A stretch of 64,000 nucleotides of DNA from JAVJUV01 sp047314965 (GTDB lineage Bacteria > Pseudomonadota > Alphaproteobacteria > Rhodobacterales > Rhodobacteraceae): assembly GCF_047314965.1 (NCBI RefSeq), contig NZ_JBLBVK010000057.1:62001-126000 (forward strand), given 5' to 3'. The translations under genes and the position numbers were made by a program. This document shows, one piece after another, positions 23,710 to 32,707 of the stretch (the first letter of the stretch is position 1; every line of letters starts with the position of its first letter). The notes beneath the pieces were generated by a model. It was not told the origin of the DNA. It ran no database searches and saw only the letters and a list, made by a program, of their open reading frames with translations.

Positions 23710-25209
23710 TTACTTGATGCGCTGGCCGTTCGCCAGGATCGAACCGTCCTCGTTGACCTCGATGGTCGAGACCAGCGTGTCGGGGCCTTCGCCGGGCCGG
23801 GCGAAGAGGCCCAGCATCATGCGCGCGCCCATCGCCTGGTCTTCTGGGACCAGCCCCATGCCCACCAGCGTGTCCAGCAGCGTGTTGCCACCCTTCAGCA
23901 TCAGGTTGGCGGTGCCGGACGGGACGGGCATGCCCATCGCGTTGTTGAATGCGAAGTCACCATCGCCGGTCAGTTCGGCGCCCGCGAGCTTGAGCTGGAT
24001 CGAGTTGATATCAAGCGACTCGATGGTGCCCGGAGGGGCGGCGTTCATGTTCTCCGCATACTCCGGCGATGTGAAATCCTCGGTCAGGATCACCGAACCT
24101 CCAAGGTCTACGACCAACGTGGCCGGGTCGCGGGGCAGCTGTCCCGCCGGGTCGAACATGCTCCAGAGGATGTTGTCGATCTGGAGCCCTTCCAGCGTCA
24201 TGACGATACCGAAGTCCTGCTCGGCATCCGGGTTCGGAACCATCGGCATGATGATGCGGCCTTCGGATTTCGCCATGGCGAAGGTAAGTGGCATCGGGAA
24301 CGGGATGGCGGAGCCGCCGACGGTCATGGCGATACCGTTGGTGATGCCGCCGTAGTTCAGACCGTCCATGCCGAAATTGACGTCGATGGTGCCGCCTTCG
24401 GCAGCGGCGGCAAACTCCATGCTGCCCTCCGGGCCATCGGCTGCGAACTCGAACGTGGAAGGCCCGTAGGTTCCCGTACCGGACTGCGAGAGACCGGCCT
24501 GCGCCATTGCAGCGGCGGACATATTCATCTCGATGTCGGCAAAGGTGCCGCGGACGGCCTGGGTCAGGTCGGACATCGACAGGCGGAAGTTTCCGCTGCC
24601 CTCGGCCGGATCGTCAAAGGACATGTTCATGGCGATGGACGCGACCGTCGATTCGGATTCGTAGGCGCGAATGTCGCCGGATTTCAGCGACATGAAGCCT
24701 GTGATGCCGGAGGCGACCATGTCGATGGTGAGCGGCATGTCGGCGGGCACTTCGTCGCCTTCAATAGTGAAATCGCCCAAAGACATGGTGGGATAATCGA
24801 AGTCGTAGCGCAGGTTCGCCGGATCGCCGGAGGCGATCAGCATCGCCCCAGGCTGGCTGAGCGTGAAACCGACCTTACCCTTTTTGCCGTTGGGGTCGGT
24901 TATGTCCATGTCGAAGGGCATGGTGTCGGGCATGGTGATGCGGACCGTGCCGTCGCCCTGCTCGGTGAAGGAAATATCCCCGATATTCAGAGCCATGGTT
25001 CCGCCTTCGACATTGAAGGTCGTGGACAGATCGTTGATCGTCAGAGTGCCACCCGACTGGTTCTGACTACCTGTGGAAACCGTTGCGCCATAGCTGTCGA
25101 GCAGGTCCTGCCAGTCGGTCCAGACGTCCTGTGCGGTCACATCGGCGAGGGCCGGGGCTGCAATCAGCGCCATCGCGGACGTCGTGGTGAGAACTCTTTT
25201 AAAGGTCAT
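23710..25209 (-). CDS. DUF2125 domain-containing exported protein
   Basis: A 499-residue protein with a signal peptide (cleavage likely after APALA, residue 22) and a long beta-rich, Asp/Gly-rich and Met-containing domain fitting the DUF2125 family of alphaproteobacteria, which resemble large lipid-interacting envelope proteins. The ATG at 25209 precedes the signal peptide directly. Nothing in the sequence gives a biochemical role. The downstream TPR gene, now frameshifted, is 13 bp away and probably cotranscribed. Confidence 0.8.
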   Translation of the reverse strand: MTFKRVLTTTSAMALIAAPALADVTAQDVWTDWQDLLDSYGATVSTGSQNQSGGTLTINDLSTTFNVEGGTMALNIGDISFTEQGDGTVRITMPDTMPFDMDITDPNGKKGKVGFTLSQPGAMLIASGDPANLRYDFDYPTMSLGDFTIEGDEVPADMPLTIDMVASGITGFMSLKSGDIRAYESESTVASIAMNMSFDDPAEGSGNFRLSMSDLTQAVRGTFADIEMNMSAAAMAQAGLSQSGTGTYGPSTFEFAADGPEGSMEFAAAAEGGTIDVNFGMDGLNYGGITNGIAMTVGGSAIPFPMPLTFAMAKSEGRIIMPMVPNPDAEQDFGIVMTLEGLQIDNILWSMFDPAGQLPRDPATLVVDLGGSVILTEDFTSPEYAENMNAAPPGTIESLDINSIQLKLAGAELTGDGDFAFNNAMGMPVPSGTANLMLKGGNTLLDTLVGMGLVPEDQAMGARMMLGLFARPGEGPDTLVSTIEVNEDGSILANGQRIK

Positions 25210-25351
25210 GTCATTTATCCGGTGCAATTGTGGGTGGTCGCCGCCACATTCGATATGACCTCGCGGAGGGTCAAGGCCGGGCTGTTCCTTTGGCGACGGA
25301 CGCATTAAGCGTGACCGTGATAGCACGCAGTAAGGCAAAATGGGGGCAGAA

Positions 25352-26104
25352 ATGACTGTAGATGGCAAAACCGTGATGATCACCGGCGCCAGCAGGGGGA
25401 TCGGCGAGGCTGCCGCCCGTGAATTTGCCAAGGCGGGAGCGCGCGTGATCCTTACGGCGCGCGGAACGGACGCAATCGAAAGGATCGCCGCCGAGATCGG
25501 GGAGGCCGCCATCGCGGTTCCCTGCGATGTCAGCCGATACTCGGATGTCGAGGCCGCCGTCGCCGCCGCGCGCGACGCATTTGGCCCGGTCGACATCCTG
25601 ATCAACAACGCCGGGGTGGTGGAGCCGATTGCGCATCTGGCGGGCTCCGATCCCGAGGCGTGGGGGCAGGTGATCGATATCAACCTCAAGGGCGTCTACT
25701 ACGGGATGCGGGCCGTGCTGCCCGAGATGATCGCCCGCGGCGGCGGTACGATCCTGACGGTGTCGTCGGGCGCGGCGCATAATCCGGTCGAGGCCTGGTC
25801 GCATTACTGCGCCTCGAAGGCAGGCGCGGCGATGCTGACGCGCATGGTGGACAAGGAGAACCGCGAGGACGGAATCCGCGCCATCGGGCTGTCGCCGGGT
25901 ACGGTGGCGACGGAAATGCAGCGCGAGATCAAGGCCAGCGGGATCAATCCGATCAGCAAGCTGGAGTGGTCGGATCACATTCCGCCCGAATGGCCGGCGA
26001 AGACCCTGCTGTGGATGTGTACGGGCGACGCGGACGCGTTCGTGGGCGAGGAAATCTCGCTTCGCGAAGAAGCGATCCGCCGCAGAGTGGGGCTGATCGC
26101 ATGA
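25352..26104 (+). CDS. Short-chain dehydrogenase/reductase (SDR)
   Basis: A 250-residue classical SDR. The cofactor motif TGASRGIGEAA is near residue 10, the NNAG motif follows at about 84, and the active site has Ser in VSSGAA and the YCASK tetrad. Asp/Arg after the second strand (TARGTD) suggest NADP preference. The ATG at 25352 is chosen over 25340 because GGGG lies six bases before it. It overlaps the crotonase-like gene as ATGA, so both act together, perhaps in a beta-oxidation-like or short acyl pathway. Confidence 0.88.
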   Translation: MTVDGKTVMITGASRGIGEAAAREFAKAGARVILTARGTDAIERIAAEIGEAAIAVPCDVSRYSDVEAAVAAARDAFGPVDILINNAGVVEPIAHLAGSDPEAWGQVIDINLKGVYYGMRAVLPEMIARGGGTILTVSSGAAHNPVEAWSHYCASKAGAAMLTRMVDKENREDGIRAIGLSPGTVATEMQREIKASGINPISKLEWSDHIPPEWPAKTLLWMCTGDADAFVGEEISLREEAIRRRVGLIA

Positions 26105-26712
26105 TCGATGTCGAAGACGAAGGGGCGCTGCGGATCATCACGCTGGACCGGCCCGACAAGGCCAATGCTCTGACCCGCGAGATGCTGGCCGCGCTGGCCG
26201 ATACGGTGGAACGCGCGGCGGCGGATCCCGCTGTGAAGGTGGTTGTTCTGACCGGGCGTGGAAAGGTCTTTTCCGCGGGCGCGGACCTCGACGAGGCGCG
26301 CGCGGGTCTGGCCACGGACGGGGTTTGGGAGCGGCTGTCGGGAGCGATTGCCGATTCGCCGATCCTGACCATCGCGGCGCTGAACGGCACTGCGGCGGGC
26401 GGGGCGCTGGGCATGGTGCTGGCCTGCGACCTGAGGATCGCGGTGCCTGGCGCAAAGATATTCTACCCGGTCATGAAACTGGGCTTCTTGCCTCAACCCT
26501 CCGATCCCGGTCGTCTTGCCGCGCTGGTCGGTCCGGCCCGGGCCAAGCTGATCCTGATGGGGGGCGCGAGGATCGAGGCGCCCGAGGCGCTGGCCATTGG
26601 GCTAGTCGATCGGCTGGCGGAGGACCCGGTGGCCGAGGCGCGCGCGCTCGCCGCCGATGCCATGGGAGCGGACCGTTCACATGTGGAGGCGATCAAGGAG
26701 ATGCTGAGCTGA
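26101..26712 (+). CDS. Enoyl-CoA hydratase/isomerase family protein, catalytic residues altered
   Basis: A crotonase-fold protein of 203 residues, shorter than the usual 255-260. The oxyanion-hole segments FSAGADL and NGTAAGGALGM are intact, so acyl-CoA binding is likely. The two catalytic glutamates of enoyl-CoA hydratase are not seen: the first position lies in YPVMKLGF (Val) and the second in AKLILMGG (Lys). Hydration is therefore doubtful, and isomerase or another crotonase activity is more likely. It is coupled to the SDR gene by an ATGA overlap. Confidence 0.8.
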   Translation: MIDVEDEGALRIITLDRPDKANALTREMLAALADTVERAAADPAVKVVVLTGRGKVFSAGADLDEARAGLATDGVWERLSGAIADSPILTIAALNGTAAGGALGMVLACDLRIAVPGAKIFYPVMKLGFLPQPSDPGRLAALVGPARAKLILMGGARIEAPEALAIGLVDRLAEDPVAEARALAADAMGADRSHVEAIKEMLS

Positions 26713-26724
26713 CGGGAGGCGCCG

Positions 26725-27018
26725 TCAGCGCTGGCGACGTTTTCCGGGCGTTTTCGAGTGAAACGCGGGGGGGCGTTTTGCAATCCACAGTATGAATTTC
26801 GCAAGCCTTGGGTGGGTGCGCAGAGCTTCGATCGTGTGGTATTCGCGGGCAAGCTCGGTCTCGGTCAGCGTCGCGTGGATCTCGTTGTGGCAGATCTGGT
26901 GCAAGAGCACCGTCGGCCCGCCTTTGCCTCCGCGAAGTTTCGGGACAAGATGGTGCAGGCTTTGCCGGGCCTCGGGCGGGATGGGCCGGTCGCAGAGAGG
27001 GCAGACGGGATCGCTCAT
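26725..27018 (-). CDS. HNH endonuclease domain protein
   Basis: A 97-residue small protein with a zinc-bound HNH nuclease core: CPLCDRPI (first zinc pair), LHHLVPKLRGG (catalytic His), then HQICHNEIHA with the Asn and final His and a further Cys. Stand-alone HNH proteins of this size are common and may be housekeeping nucleases or restriction remnants. No phage or restriction gene is nearby. It is convergent with the crotonase-like gene (12 bp) and divergent from the flavoprotein gene. Confidence 0.82.
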   Translation of the reverse strand: MSDPVCPLCDRPIPPEARQSLHHLVPKLRGGKGGPTVLLHQICHNEIHATLTETELAREYHTIEALRTHPRLAKFILWIAKRPPAFHSKTPGKRRQR

Positions 27019-27033
27019 GGAGATGAGTCTGGC

Positions 27034-28224
27034 GTGAAAACCGTGACTGACAAGTGCGATGCCCTTGTGATCGGGGCTGGACCCGCCGGACTGGCGGCCG
27101 CCGAGAGGCTGGGCGCGCGGGGCCTGCGGGTTCTGGTGGCCGAAGCCATGCCGTCGGTTGGGCGCAAGTTCCTGATGGCCGGCAAGTCAGGGCTGAACAT
27201 TACCAAGGCCGAAGCGATGGAGCCGTTCCTCGCCCGGTTCTCGGACGGCTCGCAGGCCTTGAAGGACGCCATTCGCGGATTCGGGCCCGAGGAGGTGCAG
27301 CATTGGGCCGAGAGCCTGGGTCAGCCCGTGTTCACCGGTTCGACGGGCCGCGTCTTTCCTGAGGCGATGAAGGCCTCGCCCCTGCTTCGGGCATGGCTGA
27401 GGCGATTGGCAGAGGCGGATGTGAAGATCGAAACACGGATGCGCTGGACCGGCCGGGATGGTGCCGACTGGCTGTTCGATACACCCGGCGGAGAGCGGCG
27501 CGTTCGCGCCCGTGCGACGGTTCTGGCGATGGGCGGCGCAAGCTGGCGGAGGCTTGGATCGGACGGGGCCTGGGCCGAGGTGCTGGGCGTTCCCGTCGCT
27601 CCGTTCAAGCCATCGAATGTCGGGCTTCGCATTGGCTGGTCGGAGCACATGGCGGTGCATATCGGTGCCCCGGTCAAGGCTGTGCGCCTGATGGCGGGCA
27701 ATATCGAGAGCCGGGGCGAATGGGTGATTTCGGCGGGCGGCATGGAAGGCGGCGGGGTCTACGAGGTGTCGATGGCGGTTCGCGACGGCGCGCCGCTGTT
27801 CATCGACCTGATGCCTGATCTCGACCTGCTTGACGTCGAGACGAGGCTGGAGAAACCGCGCGGCAAGGCAAGCATCTCGAACCATTTGAGAAAGGCCCTG
27901 GGAATGTCGGAGGTGCAGAGGGCCTTGCTGATGGAATGGGGGCGGCCCTTGCCGGAGGGGCCAGCCTTGGCGCGGCGCATCAAGGCGCTGCGGGTTCCCG
28001 TGGCCGGGACCATGCCGCTGGACCAGGCGATCTCGACGGGCGGTGGCGTTTCGTGGGATGCATTGGAAGGCTTCATGCTGAAGGCGCTGCCGGGTACGTT
28101 CGTGGCGGGCGAGATGCTGGACTGGGAGGCGCCGACAGGAGGATATCTTCTGACAGGATGCCTTGCCACCGGGCGCGCGGCGGGCGACGCTGCCGTGGAT
28201 TGGCTGGACGTGGGCTCGCATTGA
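27034..28224 (+). CDS. HI0933-like NAD(P)/FAD-dependent oxidoreductase (TIGR03862 type)
   Basis: A 396-residue flavoprotein. The FAD-binding GAGPAGLAAAERLG motif begins at about residue 14, the family sequence GKSGLNITKAE follows at about 51, a strand ends TVLAMGGASW, and the C-terminal AGEMLDWEAPTGGYLL loop closes the FAD site. It belongs to the HI0933-like family of unknown substrate. No ATG is available: GTG at 27034 or 27043 starts the protein. The HNH gene is divergent just upstream, so the promoter must lie in or near its start. Confidence 0.85.
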   Translation: MKTVTDKCDALVIGAGPAGLAAAERLGARGLRVLVAEAMPSVGRKFLMAGKSGLNITKAEAMEPFLARFSDGSQALKDAIRGFGPEEVQHWAESLGQPVFTGSTGRVFPEAMKASPLLRAWLRRLAEADVKIETRMRWTGRDGADWLFDTPGGERRVRARATVLAMGGASWRRLGSDGAWAEVLGVPVAPFKPSNVGLRIGWSEHMAVHIGAPVKAVRLMAGNIESRGEWVISAGGMEGGGVYEVSMAVRDGAPLFIDLMPDLDLLDVETRLEKPRGKASISNHLRKALGMSEVQRALLMEWGRPLPEGPALARRIKALRVPVAGTMPLDQAISTGGGVSWDALEGFMLKALPGTFVAGEMLDWEAPTGGYLLTGCLATGRAAGDAAVDWLDVGSH

Positions 28225-28294
28225 CCGGGGTCAAGGCCTTCCTTGCATGGTCGTGGCATGCACGTTGGGCGATTTTCGAAAAAAGGGGATTGTC

Positions 28295-28666
28295 ATGGAT
28301 GATGTGGAGAAACTGCTGAAGGGCACGGTCGAGCAACTCGACAAGCTCTTGAACGCGCGGAATGTGCTGGGTGATCCGATCGAGCGCGGTAATGCGACCG
28401 TCTATCCGATCGTGAGTTTCGGTTTCGGCTTCGGCGCCGGCGGCGGAACGGGTGGCAAGTCGGGCAATACCGGCGGCACGGGCGCCGGGGGCGGGATCAA
28501 GCCGATCGGCGCGATCATCATCGACGAGGACGGCGCGCGGGTGGAAGGCATCCATGGCGCAACCTCCGAGATCATCGGGGTGGTGAGCAAGGCGGCGTCG
28601 AAGGCGATCGACAAGGCCGCTGAAGTGTCCGGGCGCAAGGGGCCACCTCCGTCCGAGACCGCCTGA
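28295..28666 (+). CDS. GerW/YtfJ family protein
   Basis: A 123-residue protein of the GerW (YtfJ) family first known from sporulating Firmicutes and widespread in other bacteria. It shows LGDPIERGNATVYPIVSFGFGFG, then a Gly-rich run with many GGTGG repeats, and IGAIIIDEDGARVEGI. In Bacillus the family acts in spore cortex breakdown, but this organism lacks sporulation, so the role here is unknown. ATG 28295 follows AAAGGGG. It is 6 bp from the DUF2953 gene, a pairing also seen elsewhere. Confidence 0.82.
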   Translation: MDDVEKLLKGTVEQLDKLLNARNVLGDPIERGNATVYPIVSFGFGFGAGGGTGGKSGNTGGTGAGGGIKPIGAIIIDEDGARVEGIHGATSEIIGVVSKAASKAIDKAAEVSGRKGPPPSETA

Positions 28667-28672
28667 CGGCCC

Positions 28673-29269
28673 ATGCTGGTTGTCTGGGCGATCCTGGGGG
28701 TCGTCGGGCTTCTGTTCCTGCTCATCGTCATCGTCGTGGCGACACCGATGCACCTGCGGTTGGTGGCGGAAGCCGGAGACCGGTTTGACGTCGAAGCCGA
28801 GGTTCGCGTGCTTTGGGGGCTCGCGCCGCGTTTGTCGCTGAAGGCGGAGCGCCACGGGCACCGGGTGGCCAAGGTTCTTCGCAAACCCCGAAAGCGGAAG
28901 CCGGTGCGCCGGCATGAACAGCAGGAAGAGCTTGACGTTGGCGACAGGATCACCGCCGCCGAGGTTTCGCGGCTGCTGACGGCCTTGCCCGAGGCGGTTC
29001 TGATCGCCTTGCGGCGAATCCATCTCGACCGTCTCAGCCTGCGGGCCGTGTTCGGGTTCGACGATCCCGCGGATACCGGGCAGGTCTTTGGCCAGTTGAC
29101 GCCCTGGATCTACGGGGTGCCGCGGGAAAGGTGCGATGTTCAGGTCAGGCCGGATTTCGACGGAAAACGTTTCGAGGGGAGTGCGGAGGTCGCGGTTCAC
29201 CTGACGCTGCTGGCGGTGGCTTGGCCACTGTTGCGGCTGGTGCTTCTGATCCGGGGGGGCGGGGAATGA
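28673..29269 (+). CDS. DUF2953 domain-containing membrane protein
   Basis: A 198-residue protein with an N-terminal membrane segment (about residues 4-24), a cytosolic or periplasmic domain containing a basic stretch KPRKRKPVRRH, and a hydrophobic C-terminal segment (about 172-190). The DUF2953 family is usually next to GerW/YtfJ genes, as here, suggesting that the two work together. Its mechanism is unknown. Its end overlaps the next start by 4 bp. Confidence 0.78.
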   Translation: MLVVWAILGVVGLLFLLIVIVVATPMHLRLVAEAGDRFDVEAEVRVLWGLAPRLSLKAERHGHRVAKVLRKPRKRKPVRRHEQQEELDVGDRITAAEVSRLLTALPEAVLIALRRIHLDRLSLRAVFGFDDPADTGQVFGQLTPWIYGVPRERCDVQVRPDFDGKRFEGSAEVAVHLTLLAVAWPLLRLVLLIRGGGE

Positions 29270-29589
29270 GTCTGAGGCTGGATGCCGTTCAGACCCATGG
29301 CGGCTGGCGCTTCGCGGTGCTTTGCGAGGCGGTTGTCCGGGCACGGCATCTTGGCGGCGGCATCTTCGGCACCGGCACCAAGCGGCCCGTGGCGGTCGTG
29401 TTCCACGACGGAGAGACGCTGACGGCAATGGATTTCCGGGGTCGGGCGCTGGACGTGGAGACGCTGGAGCGGAATTGCCCCGGCCTGAGCGCGGCCTTCG
29501 CAGAGGATCAGGGATCGGGAGACCAGTCGATCAAGGGGCCGGCTGGTACGATGCCCAAAGGGTTTCGCAGTTCGGACGGCGAGAAATAA
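29266..29589 (+). CDS. Hypothetical protein in the GerW-DUF2953 operon
   Basis: A 107-residue protein, not recognised. It begins MSLRLDAVQTHGGWRF, has a conserved-looking KRPVAVVFHDGETLTAMDF region and a C-terminal tail that overlaps the facing glutathione-transferase gene by 82 bp. The overlap with the DUF2953 stop (ATGA) places it in the same operon. Soluble, mixed alpha/beta, no signal peptide. The last 25 residues are in the tail-to-tail overlap and may be poorly conserved. Confidence 0.65.
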   Translation: MSLRLDAVQTHGGWRFAVLCEAVVRARHLGGGIFGTGTKRPVAVVFHDGETLTAMDFRGRALDVETLERNCPGLSAAFAEDQGSGDQSIKGPAGTMPKGFRSSDGEK

Positions 29590-30431
29590 CCCTGCTTGTA
29601 GACCCAGAAGCGCACGGTTTCGGCGACGCCCGGCATGGCGTAGATGCGCCGGGCGTAGCGCCAGAGCGCCGGGTAATCCATGATCCGGCGGATGTTGCAC
29701 TTGAACGCATAGTGATAGGCCACGTCGAAGCGGGCGAGCGTGGGGAAGAGGCGCAGGTCGGCCTCGGTAAAGCTGTCGCCCGCGAGCCAGTCATGGCCGC
29801 TCAGGCGGTCTTCGATGGCGTCGAGCGTGGCGAAGACCTGGGCCACGGCCTCGTCATAGGCCTCTTGTTTCCGCGCGAACCCTGCGCGGTAGACGCCGTT
29901 GTTGACGGTTGCGTAGATGCGGTCGTTCCAGGCGTCGATTTCGGCACGATGTGCTGAGGGATAGAGATCGGGGCCGCGACCGAAGAGGCCGAACATGCGG
30001 ATGATGTCGGCGGATTCGTTCGAGACAATCTGTTCGGTCCTGCGGTCCCAGAGAACGGGAACGGTCAGCCGGCCGGTGTAACCGGGCCGCTGGCGGGCAT
30101 AGACCTGGTGGACGGCTGTCACGCCCAGTTCGGCATCGGCGTATTCGCCTTCGGTGTCATAGACCCAGCCCTGATCGGTGCGGCGGGGGCGCGCGTAGGA
30201 GACGGAGATCGCGTCGTCGAGGCCGAGGATCGTGCGGGCCAGCAGGGCACGGTGCGCCCAGGGGCAATTCCATGCGACATAGAGGTGATAGCGTCCGGGG
30301 TCGGGAGTATAGGGACCGTCGGGCGTGATCCAGTCGCGGATCTTCGCCTCGGCGCGTTTGAAATGGCCGCCCTCGGTCGTGTCGGGTCCGGGGTCGTCCG
30401 CGTGGTAGGTGCCGTCGATCATCACGCCCAT
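29508..30431 (-). CDS. Glutathione S-transferase family (glutathionyl-hydroquinone reductase type)
   Basis: A 307-residue protein of the Xi-class family related to E. coli YqjG. The active-site Cys is in NCPWAHR (about residue 56), followed by TVPVLWDRRTEQIVSNES of the thioredoxin half and the all-helical C-terminal domain with DWLAGDSFTEADLRLFPTL. These enzymes reduce glutathionyl-hydroquinones. The ATG at 30431 (MGVMIDGTYH) gives the typical N-terminus; an upstream ATG at 30449 adds six residues. It faces the operon at 29266 with an 82-bp tail overlap. Confidence 0.88.
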   Translation of the reverse strand: MGVMIDGTYHADDPGPDTTEGGHFKRAEAKIRDWITPDGPYTPDPGRYHLYVAWNCPWAHRALLARTILGLDDAISVSYARPRRTDQGWVYDTEGEYADAELGVTAVHQVYARQRPGYTGRLTVPVLWDRRTEQIVSNESADIIRMFGLFGRGPDLYPSAHRAEIDAWNDRIYATVNNGVYRAGFARKQEAYDEAVAQVFATLDAIEDRLSGHDWLAGDSFTEADLRLFPTLARFDVAYHYAFKCNIRRIMDYPALWRYARRIYAMPGVAETVRFWVYKQGYFSPSELRNPLGIVPAGPLIDWSPDP

Positions 30432-30554
30432 GGCAGGTCTCCGATTCATCGTGAGACAAGATAGCCTGCAGAGTATTAATTGCGACGCACAGGAGATGTG
30501 CTGAACTGTCGATCGATGCCGCCGGCGAATTTCCCGCCAGAACGGGGAAACGGG

Positions 30555-30617
30555 ATGAACTGCAAGCGTCTATATACCGACGAGGACTTCGAGAGCGTGA
30601 TCGTTCAGTTTCCCTGA
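30555..30617 (+). CDS. Possible 20-residue small ORF
   Basis: A short frame (MNCKRLYTDEDFESVIVQFP) starts at an ATG preceded by GGGGAAACGGG in the 190-bp gap between two glutathione transferase genes. The translation is not low-complexity, and the ribosome-binding context is good. No homologue is recognised; chance is likely at this length. Confidence 0.2.
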   Translation: MNCKRLYTDEDFESVIVQFP

Positions 30618-30621
30618 GCGA

Positions 30622-31209
30622 TTACCGCGCCTGGGCTCTTTCCCATGCCGGCCGCCCCGATATGCGGCCCAGGTAGGTTCTCAGACCGTCCGACGGTTCG
30701 AACTTGGCGTTGATCGCCCAGTTGATCGTGTGGGCGGCAATGATGTCGGCGATGGTGAAGGAGTCTCCGGCGAAGAATTCGGAATCGCCAAGCAGGATTT
30801 CGAATTTCCGCCCTGCGTCGGCGAAATCGTCGCGGAGCCAAGGCTTGATCTCGGGGTGACGGCGTTCTTCCGGCAGGACGAACGTGTGCCGCGCGGCCAT
30901 CCAGAGCGGTGCTTCCATCTCGGAAAGGACAAAGTTGATGCGGGCATCCATCATGGCGCGTGCGGGCGTGCCTGCGGGATAGGTGAAGCGTCCGGCCTTG
31001 TCGGCGAGATAGTGCAGGATCGCCAGGGAATCCGGGACGATGATGTCTCCGTCGGTCAGCACCGGGATTTGCCCGAGTGGGTTCAGCTTGGTGACGGCCT
31101 CGGAACGGGGCATCTCCGGCAGGTGTTCGTAGTCGAGGCCGAGTTCCTCGGCCAGCCAGAGCGCGCGAAAGGTGCGCGAGCGTGTTGCGCCGATTATCTT
31201 CAGGGTCAT
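30622..31209 (-). CDS. Glutathione S-transferase family protein
   Basis: A 195-residue GST with an N-terminal thioredoxin half (KIIGATRSRTFRALW, then LNPLGQIPVLTDGD and the DSLAILHYL glutathione contact) and a C-terminal helical half with FFAGDSFTIADII. Ser or Arg near residue 11 probably activates glutathione. The substrate is unknown. It overlaps holA by 4 bp (ATGA), so the two are in one transcript with lptE and leuS upstream. Confidence 0.85.
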   Translation of the reverse strand: MTLKIIGATRSRTFRALWLAEELGLDYEHLPEMPRSEAVTKLNPLGQIPVLTDGDIIVPDSLAILHYLADKAGRFTYPAGTPARAMMDARINFVLSEMEAPLWMAARHTFVLPEERRHPEIKPWLRDDFADAGRKFEILLGDSEFFAGDSFTIADIIAAHTINWAINAKFEPSDGLRTYLGRISGRPAWERAQAR

Positions 31210-32228
31210 CTTCTTGCCAATCCTGCAATCTTGAGAAGTGTGCGTTCCATCACCGCCATGTCCGGCACGTTCGCTGCCGAGCGCAGCGTCAGGTCGGTAT
31301 CCAGCAGAAGACCGAGCGCGCGTTCGAGCTTGTACATGCCCCAGTGCGAGGCCTGCCGCTGGATCCGGTCGCGCCGGGGACCGAATACCGGCGGACGCAG
31401 CTTGCCGATGCCGGAGCCGGGACCGCCGGGGTCGGAGGCCACGGTGTGAAGTGTCCTGAAGTGCCGGTTGGCGCCGATGCAGAGCGCCACGGCGCCGACA
31501 CCCTGCGCTTCCAGCCGCCGCAGGACCGGACCGATTTCCTGGGGCTTGCCCTCGGCGGCGATGTTGAGGACGTCGTCGATCCCGGCCTCGATCGAGGCGG
31601 GCGCCGAGAGGGCGATCTCGTCGGGCGTGAGCGGCGTGTCGTCGCCCAGCTTGTAGAGCGCGATCTTTTCCAGTGTCTGGCGGAAGTCGCCCGGATCGAT
31701 CTGGCGCGACAGTGCCGTCAGAGCGCCCATCGCGTCGGAGGGGATGTTGCGCAGGCCTGCAGCGGACAATGCGGCTTCGATCTCCTCGCGGGAGGGCGGG
31801 TCGTCGTAGATGCCGGTGGCATAGGCGTTGGGATGATCTTCGAACAGCTTGCGAAGCCTGGATTTGGCGGCCAGCTGACCGGCGGTGACGATCACCTGGG
31901 CATCGCCGTCCTTCCAGTCGGAGAGGGCGGCAGCGATGGTGTCGGCCAGCCCGTCGCCAGCGTCTTCGACGAAGGCTACGCGCGGGCCCGGGAAGAAGCC
32001 CTGCGCCTTGATGGCGTCCGACAGAAGCGCGGGGTCTTTCCGGAGATCGGCGGCGGGGATGCGGGCAAGACGCATTTCCTCTTCGCCTTCCGGACCGATC
32101 AGGGCCTTGATCACCTCCTGCCGCCGAAGCGCGACGCGCATCGCGTCCGAACCGTAGATCAGCAGGCCCGTCTTCACGGGATCGGGCTTGCGGAAATAGG
32201 CGGGCGCGTCGCGGGTGGAGAGCTTCAT
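31206..32228 (-). CDS. holA: DNA polymerase III subunit delta
   Basis: Clamp-loader subunit that opens the beta sliding clamp. The 340-residue protein begins KLSTRDAPAYFRKPDP, followed by LLIYGSDAMRVALRR, FPGPRVAFVEDAGDGLAD and the helical C-terminal collar with HWGMYKLERAL. These match HolA of alphaproteobacteria. It sits in the order leuS-lptE-holA-GST with 4-bp overlaps, a common arrangement in many Gram-negative bacteria. Confidence 0.9.
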   Translation of the reverse strand: MKLSTRDAPAYFRKPDPVKTGLLIYGSDAMRVALRRQEVIKALIGPEGEEEMRLARIPAADLRKDPALLSDAIKAQGFFPGPRVAFVEDAGDGLADTIAAALSDWKDGDAQVIVTAGQLAAKSRLRKLFEDHPNAYATGIYDDPPSREEIEAALSAAGLRNIPSDAMGALTALSRQIDPGDFRQTLEKIALYKLGDDTPLTPDEIALSAPASIEAGIDDVLNIAAEGKPQEIGPVLRRLEAQGVGAVALCIGANRHFRTLHTVASDPGGPGSGIGKLRPPVFGPRRDRIQRQASHWGMYKLERALGLLLDTDLTLRSAANVPDMAVMERTLLKIAGLARR

Positions 32229-32707
32229 AGAGCGTCGGCCCGAAGCACGATGTCCTGCAAGACCCGGTCCGCCAGAATCACCATCAGGCGCCGCCGCGCG
32301 TCTCGCCGTGCCGAGATCGTCGCAACGGTTGTGGATGTGGCGGAGTAGCCGGTGAAGCCGCGTTCGCTGCCCGTGAGCAATTCTGTCCCGTCGATCAGGC
32401 GCGTCAGGCGCCAGTCCACCCGGCCCGAGACGTTGTAGCGGCTGATCGTGCCATCGGGCAGGAAGCCCACCGCTTCTTCCGAAACGTAGATATCCGCCGT
32501 CATGCCCAGATCTGCGCCGGCGGGTTGGCCGAGCCTTTGTTCAAGGCGTTCGACAAGGGCGTAGCCTTCCTCGTCGGCCGGGGCGGCAAGATCGATTCGC
32601 CCGCGCAGCCCTTCGGCCCGCCCGCCCGGCGCATAGACCGGTTCGAACCCGCACGCCGAGAGGGCGGTGAGGCTGAGAAGCAGGGTTCTGCGGCTATACG
32701 ACGACAT
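32225..32707 (-). CDS. lptE: LPS-assembly lipoprotein LptE
   Basis: Outer-membrane lipoprotein that plugs the LptD barrel and helps insert lipopolysaccharide. The 160-residue precursor has a lipobox LSAC with Cys19 after a short hydrophobic signal. The mature part has LVERLEQRLGQ, VSGRVDWRLTRL and ATISARRDARRRLMVILADRVL like alphaproteobacterial LptE. It overlaps holA by 4 bp and leuS by 14 bp, so translation is coupled across all three. Confidence 0.88.
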   Translation of the reverse strand: MSSYSRRTLLLSLTALSACGFEPVYAPGGRAEGLRGRIDLAAPADEEGYALVERLEQRLGQPAGADLGMTADIYVSEEAVGFLPDGTISRYNVSGRVDWRLTRLIDGTELLTGSERGFTGYSATSTTVATISARRDARRRLMVILADRVLQDIVLRADAL

